A stretch of 64,000 nucleotides of DNA. It comes from Panagrolaimus kolymaensis. Its lineage: Eukaryota; Nematoda; Chromadorea; Rhabditida; Panagrolaimidae. Below, one piece after another: positions 24,532-36,365 of the stretch (the first letter of the stretch is position 1; every line of letters begins with the position of its first letter). The position numbers were made by a program, and so were the translations under genes. The notes beneath the pieces were generated by a model. It saw only the letters and a list, made by a program, of their open reading frames with translations, searched no databases and was not told the origin of the DNA. The DNA is taken from contig JAJQJQ010000007.1 in assembly GCA_028622995.1 (NCBI GenBank), positions 5,022,001 through 5,086,000 of the forward strand, written 5' to 3'.

Positions 24532-25608
24532 TTAAGGGGATAAGCGTTTTTTCGTCCATGTTGAAGGATTGGATGTTGTTTGTTCATAAATAATTCGATC
24601 ATGAAGACGACTGGGTTGTCCTTGCCAAAATTCAAAAAACTTTGGTCTTAAAATGAAGCCACCCCTGAATAAAGAGATAATTAATAAATTGTAATAAAAT
24701 CAATAAACTCGCCAACATTCAGGTCGTGTTATCGCTTCTGGTCCACTTTTTTCTACAAGCTGTTGTAATCGTGAAGCTTCATCTTCCAAGACAGATCTTG
24801 AAGCAATTATGGTACTTTGATGACTTGCTTTTGATCCTATTCGACTACCAAGCGGTCGAGAAGTCCAATATTCATCCGCATCTTCACGTGAAAGCTTTTC
24901 TATAGTACCTTCGATTCGAACCTGTCTTGAAACAGCTGGCCAATAAAATAACATTGCCGCATTTGGATTTTCAGTTAATTCTTTTCCCTTTCGACTTGTA
25001 TAATTCGTGTAAAATGAAAACCCTTCTGGGTCATATTTTTTCAATAATACCATTCGAGATGATGGTTTATTATTACTAAAAAAAGGTATTGTTGTGGAAT
25101 TTCTAAATACATAACAAAAAAAACATACGAGCAAGTCGAAAGTGATACAGCATTTGTTTCTTCAAACCCAAGATCTTTTGTTGCAATATCTTTAAACCAA
25201 AGATCAAATTGAATAAAAGGATCTTCGTGAAGATTGTGTTTTTCAATTAAAGGTTCTTCTTTATTTTTGTATGTTCGACGCCAGTCTGAAATCCTCCTTT
25301 TTAATTTGGATTGTGTTTAATAAAATTAAAACTTTGTTCCCTTGGAGTTATTTAAATTACGGAAATATTTAAGAAGGTCATTCAGAAACTAATTAACTAA
25401 AAATTATTGATAAATTTGTCAATAAATTTGCTGGCAAATAAGTATGGTATCAGTATTTGCCAAACATTTTTGAATGGCTATATAACTTTGGTTTTCATAA
25501 ACAAATGCAAAAATGCATTTCTCAATTTTAAGATTTAAGCAAATTTCAAATGGTCGACTCACCATGGATATCCAAAGGTTCTCCAGGTGGCGGAAGATGA
25601 TCTGCCAT
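24532..25608 (-). CDS. PNPO: Pyridoxamine 5'-phosphate oxidase
   Basis: An FMN enzyme that oxidises pyridoxamine or pyridoxine 5'-phosphate to pyridoxal 5'-phosphate, the last step of vitamin B6 salvage. Four exons: 25608-25563, 25285-25129, 25075-24713, 24664-24532, giving 232 residues. Family motifs are DPFIQFDLWFKDI, NAVSLSTC, SRMVLLKKYDPEGFSFYTN with SRKGKEL (FMN and substrate contacts), RQVRIEGTIEKLS, SRIGSKASHQS and, in the last exon, ECWGGFILRPKFFEFWQGQ with RLHDR. The final intron (24712-24665) must start with GC, not GT: only the junction TG/GGGTGGC restores the conserved WGG and keeps the frame, and the 699-nt total then divides by three. A splice acceptor 41 nt before the ATG suggests trans-splicing. 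Confidence 0.95.
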
Positions 25609-26905
25609 TTTTGTAATGGAAAAATGAAATGCTCGTCGATGTTGAGTTGCTAAAACAAAAACCACCTTAAATATATCATCATTAATTAAAAATTAATTAG
25701 TTCAAACATTTTTTGCTTGAAAAAATAAAAAATCAATCAAAGGAAAAATTTATGAGAAAGGAAAGTAAAAAATGAATACTCGAAAGATTTTTGACGAATA
25801 AAATCTTTGAAAGTTTTGTTGTTGCAGTTTTCATGAGAAAAATGCCGCTGTCGACGGAATGGAATGAAGAGGAACTACACTACCACGACACTTCACTTCA
25901 ATTTCTTGATTCTTTAGCGACCAGAATGACGACGAGGCTTATGAATAAGCAGTTATTGCTTTTTTGGAAAGAATGATGCGAAGGTTTAAGAACAAACAAC
26001 AACCAGCCACAGACAAAATTGATTTGTTGTATGGAATTATGTGTTCTTTCTCCTTTTTGTTTTTATCTCAAGAAAGCACACGTTTATTTCAAATGTGCAT
26101 GCGGACAATTTGGTCTCTCTTTTCTCGACCTTGAGTTGTTTGTTTCTCTTTCCATCCATCCATTTCCTAATAAAGTATTGCAATCTTTCTTTTTTCTCAC
26201 AGTTTATGTTTACAAGATTGTGGTTTAAAATTTTATGAAAATAAATGAATTGAAATATCAAACTAAATTATAAAAAGCAAACAAAAATGGATTTATTATA
26301 TCTTTCAGAAAAGCAATGTCTCTGAACGAAAAATAAAAGCAATAGAAACAAAAAAAATGCATCATCTCTTGCTTTGCTTGCATTGCATCGCAGACAGACG
26401 ATTTCGTCGAAGTGGCGATGATGGTTGATTGAATTCTTGTTTTTTATTTATGTGATTTTGTTGCTCTTTTGTCTTTATTTCTCGAAACATGGGAGTTTAA
26501 TCGATCGATTATACATTTTTTTAAAACACTATTCACAATTTCTATCTAAACCATCACTTTTAAAAAAATGTTGATGCGTCAGCAGTTTTTACTTTATTTA
26601 TAAAATCTTTTCCATATATTCTTTTAAGTTCGCAACATTAATTTTTTTGCCTTCTTATCTCGTTTACTCGTGATCGAAGAATAATGTGTCTTTTAAAAAT
26701 TATTTCATATTACGCTTGTTTTCTTTTTCTTTTTTTGGTTTCAATTTAGTTGTTGAAAATGAAATGAAATGACGTCTTTCCTTATTCATACATAAGAGAC
26801 AATATTATTTGTTTATTTAAAATCATTTTTTAGAAAGGCGAAGAATATTAGCTTCAATCAAATCAAAAAAATCCTTTCGTTAAAAGCTGTTTTTAAACAG
26901 CGGGT

Positions 26906-29015
26906 ATGGAAGTAGCGTTAACCCGACAACATTCCAATAGAAGGCGATCATTTTCTCAATTAAGCGTTGATATTCAATGGAAAGTAAGCATCATTATTCT
27001 TTAAATGTTATTATAAAGTAATGATTCATCGATTACATGCTCTTTTTTTTTTTGCAGGAGGTTTCAAATATTGAGCAATCAGGCGATGAAGCAGATTTTG
27101 TAAAAGTTGCTAAACCTATAGAAAAGAAGCAACAAACATCTGAGGATAATAATCGAGGATATCAAAGTGTAAGTTTTAAACTCGGAAATATGACATTAAA
27201 TAAGTGTATTATTTGTAGGAATTAATATATCTTCAAGCGATGGATATGGTTATTCAAAGAATGGAAGAATTACAATGGGAAAAAATTACACAAAATTTTG
27301 ATTTTATGCAAGATCCTGGACCTATTCCATTAACATTTAATTTTCCCATCATTGATTATGAAGAAGCGTTACAAGCTGAAGAAGGAGTTTTAAGTGCTTC
27401 AGTTTCCATCGATGAAAGTTGGTGCTCAGATAAGCCTTGCTCTTCCAGAAGGTTAGTCTCACATAAAATCCATAAATCGAAAACTATCATAATTTTTTTT
27501 AGTTTTTCTCGTCCAGCTCCTCTTGATCCTGAAACGGATGTAGAAGCATATAAAACTGATTATGAAGAAAATGATATTCCTACAACCATGGAATTTGTTG
27601 ATCAACTTTTAAAAGAAGTTAGAGAAAGGACGAAAAAAATAAATAATGCTGAAGATTTGGTTTCTATTGTATCAATGAATGATTTTTCTGAAAACGTTCG
27701 TTGCCTCATTAATTTTTATTTTATTAAAAGCAAATGAATCTATTTTTAGGCGATAAAAATACCCGTTCGACCTCCACCATCAGGAAGTGAAGTATTTGTG
27801 GTGGATAATAAACGAGTGAGAACTACGCCATCATGGAAACCACCAAAGAGAAAATTTATTTTTGATCTTCCCGAACCACGAGAGTAAGCTATTTAACAGA
27901 ATGATTATAACCAATAATCTTTTTATATTATAGTACTCAAACTTTATTAAAAATGCAAAATGAACAATGCGCGGGTTGTGGGATGAAATTTACAAAACTT
28001 TATGCTCGCCGTGCTCGACTTTGTAGTTATTATAATAAATTATTTTGCCAATGCTGTTTTAGTGGTGAAAAAGCTAGAATTCCAGCAAAGATTTTACATC
28101 AATGGAATTTCAAGTATGCTCTATTTACAAAGCTTTATTGCAACCATAAATTAAATATTTTTTTAGAGAATATCCAGTATCTGATTGCGCTTTTAAATTT
28201 CTTAATGAATATGCCGATCATCCAGTATATAGTGTGACAGCGGTGAATCCAGAATTGTATAGAAAAATTAAAAATTTAAAAAGGATACGAACTCTTAGAA
28301 TTAAAGCATCTCATATGTGGCAGTATATTCGATTATGTCGAGCTTCAGAAACAACTATAACTTCCCATGGAATGTAAGTATCCATTTTATTTAGCTTATA
28401 AATTTTAAAAAATGTAAGTTTTAGTTTAAAAACTGCATTCACTTCAATTCCTCGAAGATTTCTTTGCCTTGAAGAAATTGATGATTATTCAGTGCTTGAT
28501 TTTGAAGCAATTGAATCTGGAAATTTAATGGAAATGCTTGAACCCGTTGTTGCTTGTGGAAAAATTCATATTGAAGGATGTTCAGAATGTGCCCAACGTT
28601 CTTTCTTTTGCTCGATATGTTTCGATGTAAATGACCATCTTTTTTCATTTCAATTAGAGCGAGTTTATCAATGTGATGAATGTGGAGCTTTATCCCACCA
28701 AAAATGCTTTAATAAGCAACGAAAACATGGAGATTGGAAATGCTCCAGGTGTGAACGAATGCGACGTAAACAGTTAGTTTTTTTTATTATTATTTTGTAT
28801 TTTAAATTCCCTGCAAAAATATGTACATAGAAATCAATTTTTATAATTTTTATCATAATTAATCATCAAAAAATTTTCCCCATTTTTTCACCTCCTACTT
28901 CTTTGTGTTTTATGATAGTCACGCGGTATATTTTATTATTATCGTTTTTTCTTTTTTCAGTATCAGACATTCATCAGCATCATCAACATTTTCCATTGAA
29001 TGTAATTCCGATTAA
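26906..29015 (+). CDS. Rubicon-like protein (Rubicon homology domain)
   Basis: A likely regulator of autophagosome and endosome maturation that binds Rab7 through its C-terminal Rubicon homology domain. Nine exons join in frame: 26906-26983, 27058-27168, 27219-27451, 27503-27695, 27750-27883, 27934-28113, 28167-28373, 28425-28772, 28961-29015, giving 512 residues. The domain starts CAGCGMKFTKLYARRARLC, continues FCQCCFSGEKARIPAKIL, LYRKIKNLKRIRTLRIKASH, and ends with zinc ligands CSECAQRSFFCSICF and CDECGALSHQKCF...CSRCERMRRK. The potential intron after CSICFD is in fact coding because the reading through HLFSFQ matches the family. There is no RUN domain, so the protein is half the length of mammalian Rubicon. 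PLEKHM and DEF8 share the domain, but CAGCG and the spacing favour Rubicon. A splice acceptor ends 5 nt before the ATG. Confidence 0.87.
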
Positions 29016-31737
29016 AACACAGAAGAATAAAAAAACATATCAAAAAATAACAAATGGTAAATTAAATGAAAGAAAGCCTTAAAGGAAAATAGTGCTCATG
29101 AATTATAATAATGCTTTATTATTAGTTTTATATGCTTTGAATGTACATACCTAATTCAATTTTATTAGATTGTGTTTAACCGACACGAAAAAACGAGAGT
29201 TAATATTTTATGTTTACCCGGTTATAAAATACATATATCATACGCTCAATTTTAAGCTTTTTGTTTTTAAATAAATCAACAAAAATAAATATAAATTGTT
29301 AATGACAAACTCAAAACATCAATAAGTACAGTACATTTCTAAATTACAAAAGAATTAAACTTTTATAAGGAGAAAATGAGTTATTTTGCTTTGTAAAAAA
29401 TATATAATTTTCTTTATGGTCTTTGATGGGTAAAGTAGCAGTGTTAAGATTTCATTTGGAGAAGATAAGTGTGATTTTTTAATATCAAATCGAATAAATA
29501 CTATATTAGCTGAATTAAGCTTCCATTGAAACATAGATCCTTTTAATGGACTAAGATTGCATCAAAGATCCATGCTTTTTTTTACCTTCTTGTTTTTTGT
29601 TTTAATTTTTAGAATTAAGATTGTGCGTTCTATGAATTCAACTTGTACCTTTCTTAAACATATTTTTTTCCAAATGCAATAAGAAAAAAACAAAAGCGAT
29701 CAAACCCTGACTGTATCATTTGATTATATTGTTGCCACTTGCAAATTAAAAAAAAGCAACTGTCCCCATTTCTTTCTTCCATAATCAAAAAATTTTAACA
29801 TCGCAATATATATCATTGATCGTTCTGCTTGCTACTATTTGGAGGTTACATATCATCATCACGACAACCGATGAATTTTTTTTTTGTGACACACACGTTG
29901 CATATTTTTCAACAGTGTCGTAATCAACTCCAGCGATGGCAGCCAATATACAAATCTGTCTATCGCAACCGACAGACACGGTAAAAAAAAATTTTCTTTC
30001 GTTGTCTGGCGCAAAAAGTGTGGGGCTGTCGGTTGCGATAGACAGATTTGTCTATTGGCTGCCATCGCTGATCAACTCAATAAACATCGAAAAGAAAACT
30101 GCAATGCAAGAAAAAAAAGTTAACTAACGTCTTTGAAAGAAATGCTTCGCCCTTCTTATACTTCCTTAATACAAACACATGCGGGCTTGAGTATGTAACC
30201 CATATGCATGCTGTTATGCGATGATAGTGGATCCATATTTTGTGCGTATGTGTTTGTATTATCAATGTTATTTTCAACCTTTTTTTCTAATCACGTGTGT
30301 CATTAAAAACTCTTGTAAAAAATTAAGAACATTTTCAATGCGTTTATGATAATAATCCTTGTTTTAAAAAAACGTTTTTCAAATGTTTTTTTTAGAAAAA
30401 ATTAAAAATTATTGAAAAGAGGAGAAACAAAAAAATGGCGTCGATGCAGAATTGCGGCCAACCGCGTGTTTGCCTCGTTCATTTTTGAAGAAGTGTATGC
30501 GAGCGCTGCTGACGTGAATGAGAAACAACAACACAAGGAACCCAAGAAGCTTCATTCCATTTTTTCTTTCACATTTTTTCAGACATTGCAGCAACATGCT
30601 TTAGGGAAAAAAAAGGGAATATAGCAGCGTTTATTGGGTGCTTGGTTTACACTTATCACGCGCGTCTCTCTTTTACTTTTTTCTTAAACATTGTTTTAGT
30701 TTTTTCTTTCTCTTCTCTTTTTTTAATTTAGTGAATGCTAAAATAGTTTTTTGAACCAAATACATTGCTTCATAGGATACAAATATTTCTTTGAACTACA
30801 AAATCTAACATCCGGAGAACGTGGTTTTTTATGGGGTTTGTGACTTCTTATTTACGTGAAATTTGCGAAAATTTACTTTCGTCTATAATAAAAATGCTAA
30901 TGATCCTATATTGTTTGTTACTTTTTAAAATGAAATATCATTTCATAATTTAGCCAAAGGCTTTTCCATCCATTTTCTTTGCTCGAAGACTTTTTTATGA
31001 AAAGGTTAACAAACCACTAAAAGCTCTCCATCCACTTTCTGCAATTTTGTTTATTAAATTTAATCCTTTTTCTTTCTCCGTTTACCTTTATGGCATTTTT
31101 AAAAGAATATTTATTTTTCAAAAAATATTTATATTTTTCTCCATTTTTTTTACGCCTTTATTTGTCTAAAAGTAGGAAAATATGATAACGAAGAAATGAA
31201 GCTTCTTTTCTTCTTCGCTGTCGATGTTGTAGTTTTGATCTTTATTTTATTTTTTCGTGTGGTGGAGGTGTGTAACACACGAGGGCGAAAACTAACACAG
31301 CCACAAAAAAAGTATTTTGTTAATCGATCGATAAATGTTGCTATTTTTTTTTGTTTTTTTCTTCGTTTAAAAAAGCCACATGATTTGTATTTGCTTTTTT
31401 GATTTGATTTTTCTTCCCAATATTTTTTTTGGCCCATGAAGTTTGAGCTTTTTTTCTTTGAGTTTGAGCATGAACGTGATATTAGAATCTTTCCATATTA
31501 AAATGGATTTTACCGTTTGTATTTTAAAATGATTTTTATGATCTCTTTTTTTTCAGTTGGAGCTTTCCATACATTTTATTTACCCTAAATTTTTCAATCA
31601 ACTTTCTTTGAATTTTTTACACACATATTTTTTATTATTGATCCATGGCGAATTGTTAACTGATTGACACATAACAACTTTGTCTTTAATTTTTACGATA
31701 TTTCTTTTTTTCATTTTCTTTGGAAAGTAAATTACGA
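29016..31737. other. Noncoding interval before nuclear receptor 2
   Basis: No supported gene. It contains a small hAT-type element (29931-30070) and otherwise T-rich and A-rich low-complexity sequence. One CACGTG lies at 30292. The short open frames are compositionally biased and partly run through the element. Confidence 0.5.
29931..30070. mobile_element. hAT-type MITE, 140 bp
   Basis: A compact foldback element. The ends CAGCGATGGCAGCC and GGCTGCCATCGCTG are perfect inverted repeats, and further arm sequence around CAAATCTGTCTATCGCAACC is also inverted. A perfect 8-bp target duplication, ATCAACTC, flanks it at 29923-29930 and 30071-30078. The 8-bp duplication and ends starting CAG are classic for hAT transposons. 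There is no coding capacity. It differs in sequence from the other hAT-like element at 14804-15135. Confidence 0.92.
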
Positions 31738-34104
31738 ATGGCATTTAAAATGGAAACAACAACATACGATGATGACCTTGAAAGACTTGGACAACAAAGT
31801 AATTTTTCTTTTTAAATTTTTGTTGAAAAAAAAAATACGCGGATTTACAAATTCTGATAGGAAGTCTCATTCGCGAATCGCGAGACGAATTTTGATTTTT
31901 ACAATGAAATATTAAAATTTAAAAAATCTGCAAGTATTATAAACTTTTTTGTTTTATTAAAATTTAATTTTTAACTATTTTGAACGTGTAAAAAAACACA
32001 AATGCATGAGAAGGGATAAATTTAATAGAATGTGCTTGAATTAGGATTTTGTTTTTTGTTGAAACTAAAACTAAACTGTGGTATTTTCTTATTTACAACG
32101 AGCTACTTTCATTAAATAAGAATCTTAATTAAAAATGGAGAAAATTTAGGATGATTTTTTTATGGTTTTTTGACGTCACTTTTTTCAAGATAAATTTAAT
32201 TTTCTTTTCTTGCTATTTCTTTCACCCTCCATCTTATTAAAGGAACATAGCTATTTCATGCCTTTTCAAAAATTTCGATACTGGGGCTGATAGGAACAGT
32301 TGGGGCGGCGCGTGTTTGAATTACCGTGCACTTTCTGTCTTACACGGTAATTCAAACACGCGCCTTACCAAGTGTAACTTTCAGTCCCCACTATCGAAAT
32401 TTCAAAAAAGGCATGAAATAGCTATGTCCCTTTAAACCATGCTTTAATCCTACTATGTTTTAATTATCTCATACATATTATTTCAGCGGTAGAATATTGT
32501 GCTGTATGCACTGATGTCGCTGACGGGTATCATTATGGCGTCCTTTCATGCCGTGGATGTAATGCATTTTTTCGACGAGCTGTAACATTTAATCTTCAAT
32601 TTGTTTGCCGTCGAGGTGAAACATGCATTATTGATAAAAGTAATTATTGTTTTTTCACCTAAGAAAAATATAAGGGATTTGTTTTAGACGCTCGTTGTGC
32701 ATGTCGGAGTTGTCGATTAAGAAAATGTAAATTGGTCGGAATGGATCCACATTCTGTTCAACCAAAGAAAGTTCCTCCTAAAGAGCCAACTCGTCGATAT
32801 TTATCTGAATCAAGTTATACAAATGAAATGAATAAATCCCCAACAATTGCAGAAGCTGCATGCGATAATGGTGTTGTTGGATCACCTGAATCAGCTTTTA
32901 CCCCTGTTAGTCATTTACTTTCGGGAATTGATTTATATGTAAGTTTTCCTTGATTAAAAACTCAATGAAAACAGGAGTTAGTCGAGCTACTTATGAGCCT
33001 TTTTGGTGAGAAAAAATTTCGATTAAAAATTTTAAAAATAGCAAGGCAAAATATTTTTATCCTTTTATTTCAATCGCCTTTTGTTAACCCAAATATTTAT
33101 TACTGTGAGAAAAATTAATATTTCAGACTACTCCATGCTCTTCCAATACAATTATGGGTCCAACTTCTCCTCCATGTTTCCTTGGTTCACAAGTTGAAAT
33201 ATACCATGAGCAAAGAAAACGTCGTCGAGTTCTTTTATGTAAAACTCTCGAAGAAATGCTTTCCCCATTAACCGAATCAAAACTCAAAGTATCAGCAACA
33301 ATTAGTGATCTCATTCAAGTTTATAATGTGCAAATGGGTTTAATGTTTGAATGGGCAGAAAAATTGGATGATTTTCGTTTGATTACACACGCTCAAGATA
33401 AAGTTAGATTACTTAAAACATTTGCTATGAAATATTTTTTATTGGATAATATTTGTCATACGGTAGAAATGAATGTAAATGATAGGCTTGTACTTGCTAA
33501 TAATACATTTATTCAACCACATACTTATCCACCCATATCTGGAAGTGAACCAATGGAATGGCAGCAAGCTCTTGTGCTGTAAGTTTCTTTTTTTTTAAAG
33601 AAAATAAAATATTGTAAGAAGAGAAATAAAAATTACAATATCAGCTATTAAAGAAGAAATACTTATTCACTATTTGTTAAAAGATATTTTGCGATACTCT
33701 AACCAAGCATAAAATATAGTTAAAATCAAATCATTTTTAGTTTGTATGGCGAAAATTGTCAGAGAATGATTGATGAACTCGTTCGTCCTATGCTTGAAAT
33801 GGGAATAACATATGGTGAAATTCTAGCCCTTCGTTTGATAATATTTTGGAATCCAGGTTCCATTGGACTTGCACATGAAACCGTGGAGCTCGTTCAACAA
33901 GCATCCGAAAAATCAATAAAAGAACTTCACAATTGGTTTGATGCAGCAAAAATTGATAAAGTTCAAACTCGACTTGGAAGTGTTTTATTGCTGCTTTCAC
34001 CCATTTCAAATCATACTCAATTTTTAACTGACGTTGTTTCAACAATTCCAAATTTTGGGAAAATGCCTGAATGGGATGTATTTTTATCGGATTTATTACG
34101 TTAA
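31738..34104 (+). CDS. Nuclear hormone receptor 2 (HNF4-derived, supplementary type)
   Basis: A DNA-binding transcription factor. Five exons join in frame: 31738-31798, 32487-32639, 32688-32938, 33127-33578, 33741-34104, giving 426 residues. Finger one reads CAVCTDVADGYHYGVLSC with P-box CRGCNAFFRRAV; finger two is CRRGETCIIDKNARCACRSC followed by RLRKCKLVGM. A Pro/Ser hinge of about 90 residues leads to a helical ligand domain with QVYNVQMGLMFEWAEKLDDF and a second half from the YGENCQRM exon. The first exon (MAFKMETTTYDDD...) was chosen because its phase matches the finger exon and it ends at a GT donor; it lies 688 nt upstream, and a TTAA foldback element occupies part of that intron. Confidence 0.9.
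32237..32435. mobile_element. TTAA-flanked foldback element in receptor intron 1
   Basis: The ends TTAAAGGAACATAGC and GCTATGTCCCTTTAA are inverted, with arms of about 90 bp that match at most positions up to a short central loop around 32330. The terminal TTAA may be a target duplication as in piggyBac-like elements. Its TTAAAGG/CCTTTAA ends are shared with the element at 201-562, but the rest of the arms is different, so they are related families rather than copies. Confidence 0.82.
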
Positions 34105-34376
34105 AACAGACAAAAATAATTCGAATTTAAACCTTCACATTCAAAAGCTCAGAATATCGTGTGCCTCAATCAATTTCTTTTCGTCTAATTTATTTCGGGT
34201 TTAATTATCATACTACTTTGTGGCCATTTCTTACACATGTACCTGGTGTATTTTTAATTTGAAAATTCATGTACAAGTTCCTTATTCGGTTTAATCATAA
34301 TGAATACATACAATTTAAATGAAATAAATTTATTAAAAACAAAATCAACAAAAAAAATTACATAACCCAACTTCAA

Positions 34377-35599
34377 TCACATAATTAAAACAGTTAAGAA
34401 ATTTCTTAGTTCATCAGGAAAATTTGGAATGGCTTTTAGTAGCCTATCACAAGCTCCACAATATCCATTAAATTCAGTTTTTTCGTAACACAGGCAACAT
34501 GAGTTGATTGCTGCAGAATTTGGTGGCGCTTTGATCTTTGTTGACGTACTAATAACTGATGTGAGAGTTGATGGAAAACCATTTGCTTGAAGTTTAGACA
34601 AGAAATCACCATTCATTTCTTGAATTGATTTAGCTGATTTAAGTTGAACTTGATCTATTTTAACATTTTCAATACCATCCAAAAGTGATTCCAATCGTAG
34701 CACCAGATGAATTTCACCTTCATAAATTTCACGAATTGGTCGAATAATTGAAACACCAGGAAATCTTTTATCTATGGCAGCTGTTAATTGAGCGATAGAA
34801 GCACCTAAAAAATATGATATAGGATTAAAATAAAATGTGAAATCATACCTCGTCCAAAGCAAAGGGCATCAAATGAATTTTGAGCAATTGTTTCAGCGCA
34901 ATTAGATACCATAACTTTTGGAATATTCAAAGATTTCGCAGCACGATAAACCAATAATTCGAAAAGAAGACGTTTAAATTCAAGTCTATCATTCTTTGCT
35001 GAAGCTTTACCAAAGAGATATTTGAGAACGCTCGCCTAAAAACAATGTGAATAAATATATTTTCTCTAGCAATAATAATCACCATACTTTTCCTTGATCG
35101 ATGGATGGTTCTTCTGTTATAAATTCAATTCCTTGTTTAAAAACTTCAGAAAAATGAATGAAATTCCATTTCCATGGCATATCGAGTTCCTTTTGTTTTT
35201 GTAATGCTTGAGAATATTCCATCTTTAATTGGTCAGCTTGGATAGATTCAAGGATCACTAACACCTAAAAGCTTGCTGTAGAAATTTTTAATAAGGTGAA
35301 AAACATACCTGTGGTTTAGCTTCGAGTCTTTTATGAACTTCCTGGGTAACGCCAGTTTTAACAGTATTTAACAAAAAATTATCAGCTAGCGTTCCTTTCC
35401 AAATTAGTAAAACATCCTTGCTAGTACCATCTTTGAATATTCTATTTTTTCCAAGTACATAAGAAAACTTGTGATGAACCATGTTGATGAAGCATTGACG
35501 ACAATATACAGCTTGTTTTGGATTATCACTGTAATAAAGAGCAGGTAAATCACATTTTAAACATTTTCGATTTGCAATAATAGATGGATCATCTCCCAT
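34377..35599 (-). CDS. tut-2: Cytoplasmic tRNA 2-thiolation protein 2 (CTU2/NCS2)
   Basis: With CTU1 (NCS6) it forms the cytosolic complex that thiolates U34 in the wobble position of tRNAs for Lys, Glu and Gln, using sulfur relayed by URM1. Four exons join in frame: 35599-35309, 35264-35088, 35035-34849, 34804-34377, giving 360 residues. The N-terminus has paired cysteines (CLKCDLPALYY and YCRQCF) and FSYVLGKNRIFKDG; the middle contains VMVSNCAETIAQNSFDALCFGRGA; the C-terminus has CCLCYEKTEFNGYCGACDRLL, a zinc-type cluster. It is divergent from the carboxylase gene with about 770 bp between starts. A splice acceptor ends 23 nt before the ATG. The symbol is by analogy with the nematode gene. 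Confidence 0.88.
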
Positions 35600-36365
35600 T
35601 TTTATTCATATGTTGTTTGTTGCCTAAAAAAGTTGACATAATTATTGAAATGATTGTTAGACATTTTTCCGTATGATAGACACGATGCCTAAGGCGGAGC
35701 ATGAAAAAAAAGAAAACAATTTTGGTGACAATGAAAAATATTAAAACCGAATGAACAAACAAAATAAATAATGTGCGGTTGATTCAAGACGACGAAAAGA
35801 AAGCAAAAAAGCAACAAAGTTTTGCTTTTTTTGTTTGAAGAACTACGTTTTGCCAATTCATATTTTGCACGTTTTATTAAGGTTTTGAATATAAAAAATT
35901 TAAAATCAAAACAATTTTTTATCAGTGATTGAAAATAAAATTTGTCAGAGAAATCCTTCCTCTTTATTGTGTTAGATTTCATTTTATTATAATAGTTTTT
36001 TCTTTAGCAAGCTTCAAATAGGAATTATTGAGAAATAGATGGAGGTAGAGTAAATGCCTTATCAATTTTTGTATGGACATGAACAAAAATTAGGAATTTA
36101 TGTATTATTTATCCTACGTCCGTGAAAGGTTTATTCATAATTTGTCGATCTCGCGAGCTCTTCGTAAAAAGCCGAGAAAGAACTCTTCCTCTAAAAAAAG
36201 TTAGGTAAAGAAAAAGCTATATCCCAATAAATTAATCCGTCATGATTTATAACTTTTGCAAGATTAATTATGTTTTTCTCAATCGCTTACAAAAAAAAAC
36301 TTTGACTTCGTGCTTTAATTTATCGATAAAGATTCCTTTTGACAAGTGGTAATACTTGCAGATCA
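35600..36365. other. Divergent promoter region, CTU2 / propionyl-CoA carboxylase
   Basis: About 770 bp separates two divergent starts. It has no open frame of note. Splice acceptors near each start (minus strand at 35623-35624, plus strand at 36360-36361) indicate that both mRNAs are likely trans-spliced, so true transcription starts lie further inside. Confidence 0.5.

Noticed and set aside
28627..28660. Possible intron (GTAAATGA...TCAATTAG) in the last large exon of the Rubicon-like gene
   Set aside because: The translated stretch through DHLFSFQLERV matches the family spacing between zinc ligands, so it is coding.
32237..32486. Idea that the receptor begins at the finger exon and the upstream exon at 31738 is spurious
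   Set aside because: The upstream exon ends at a GT donor in exactly the phase needed (A plus CG gives Thr) and supplies a start; the finger exon has no ATG before its first cysteine.
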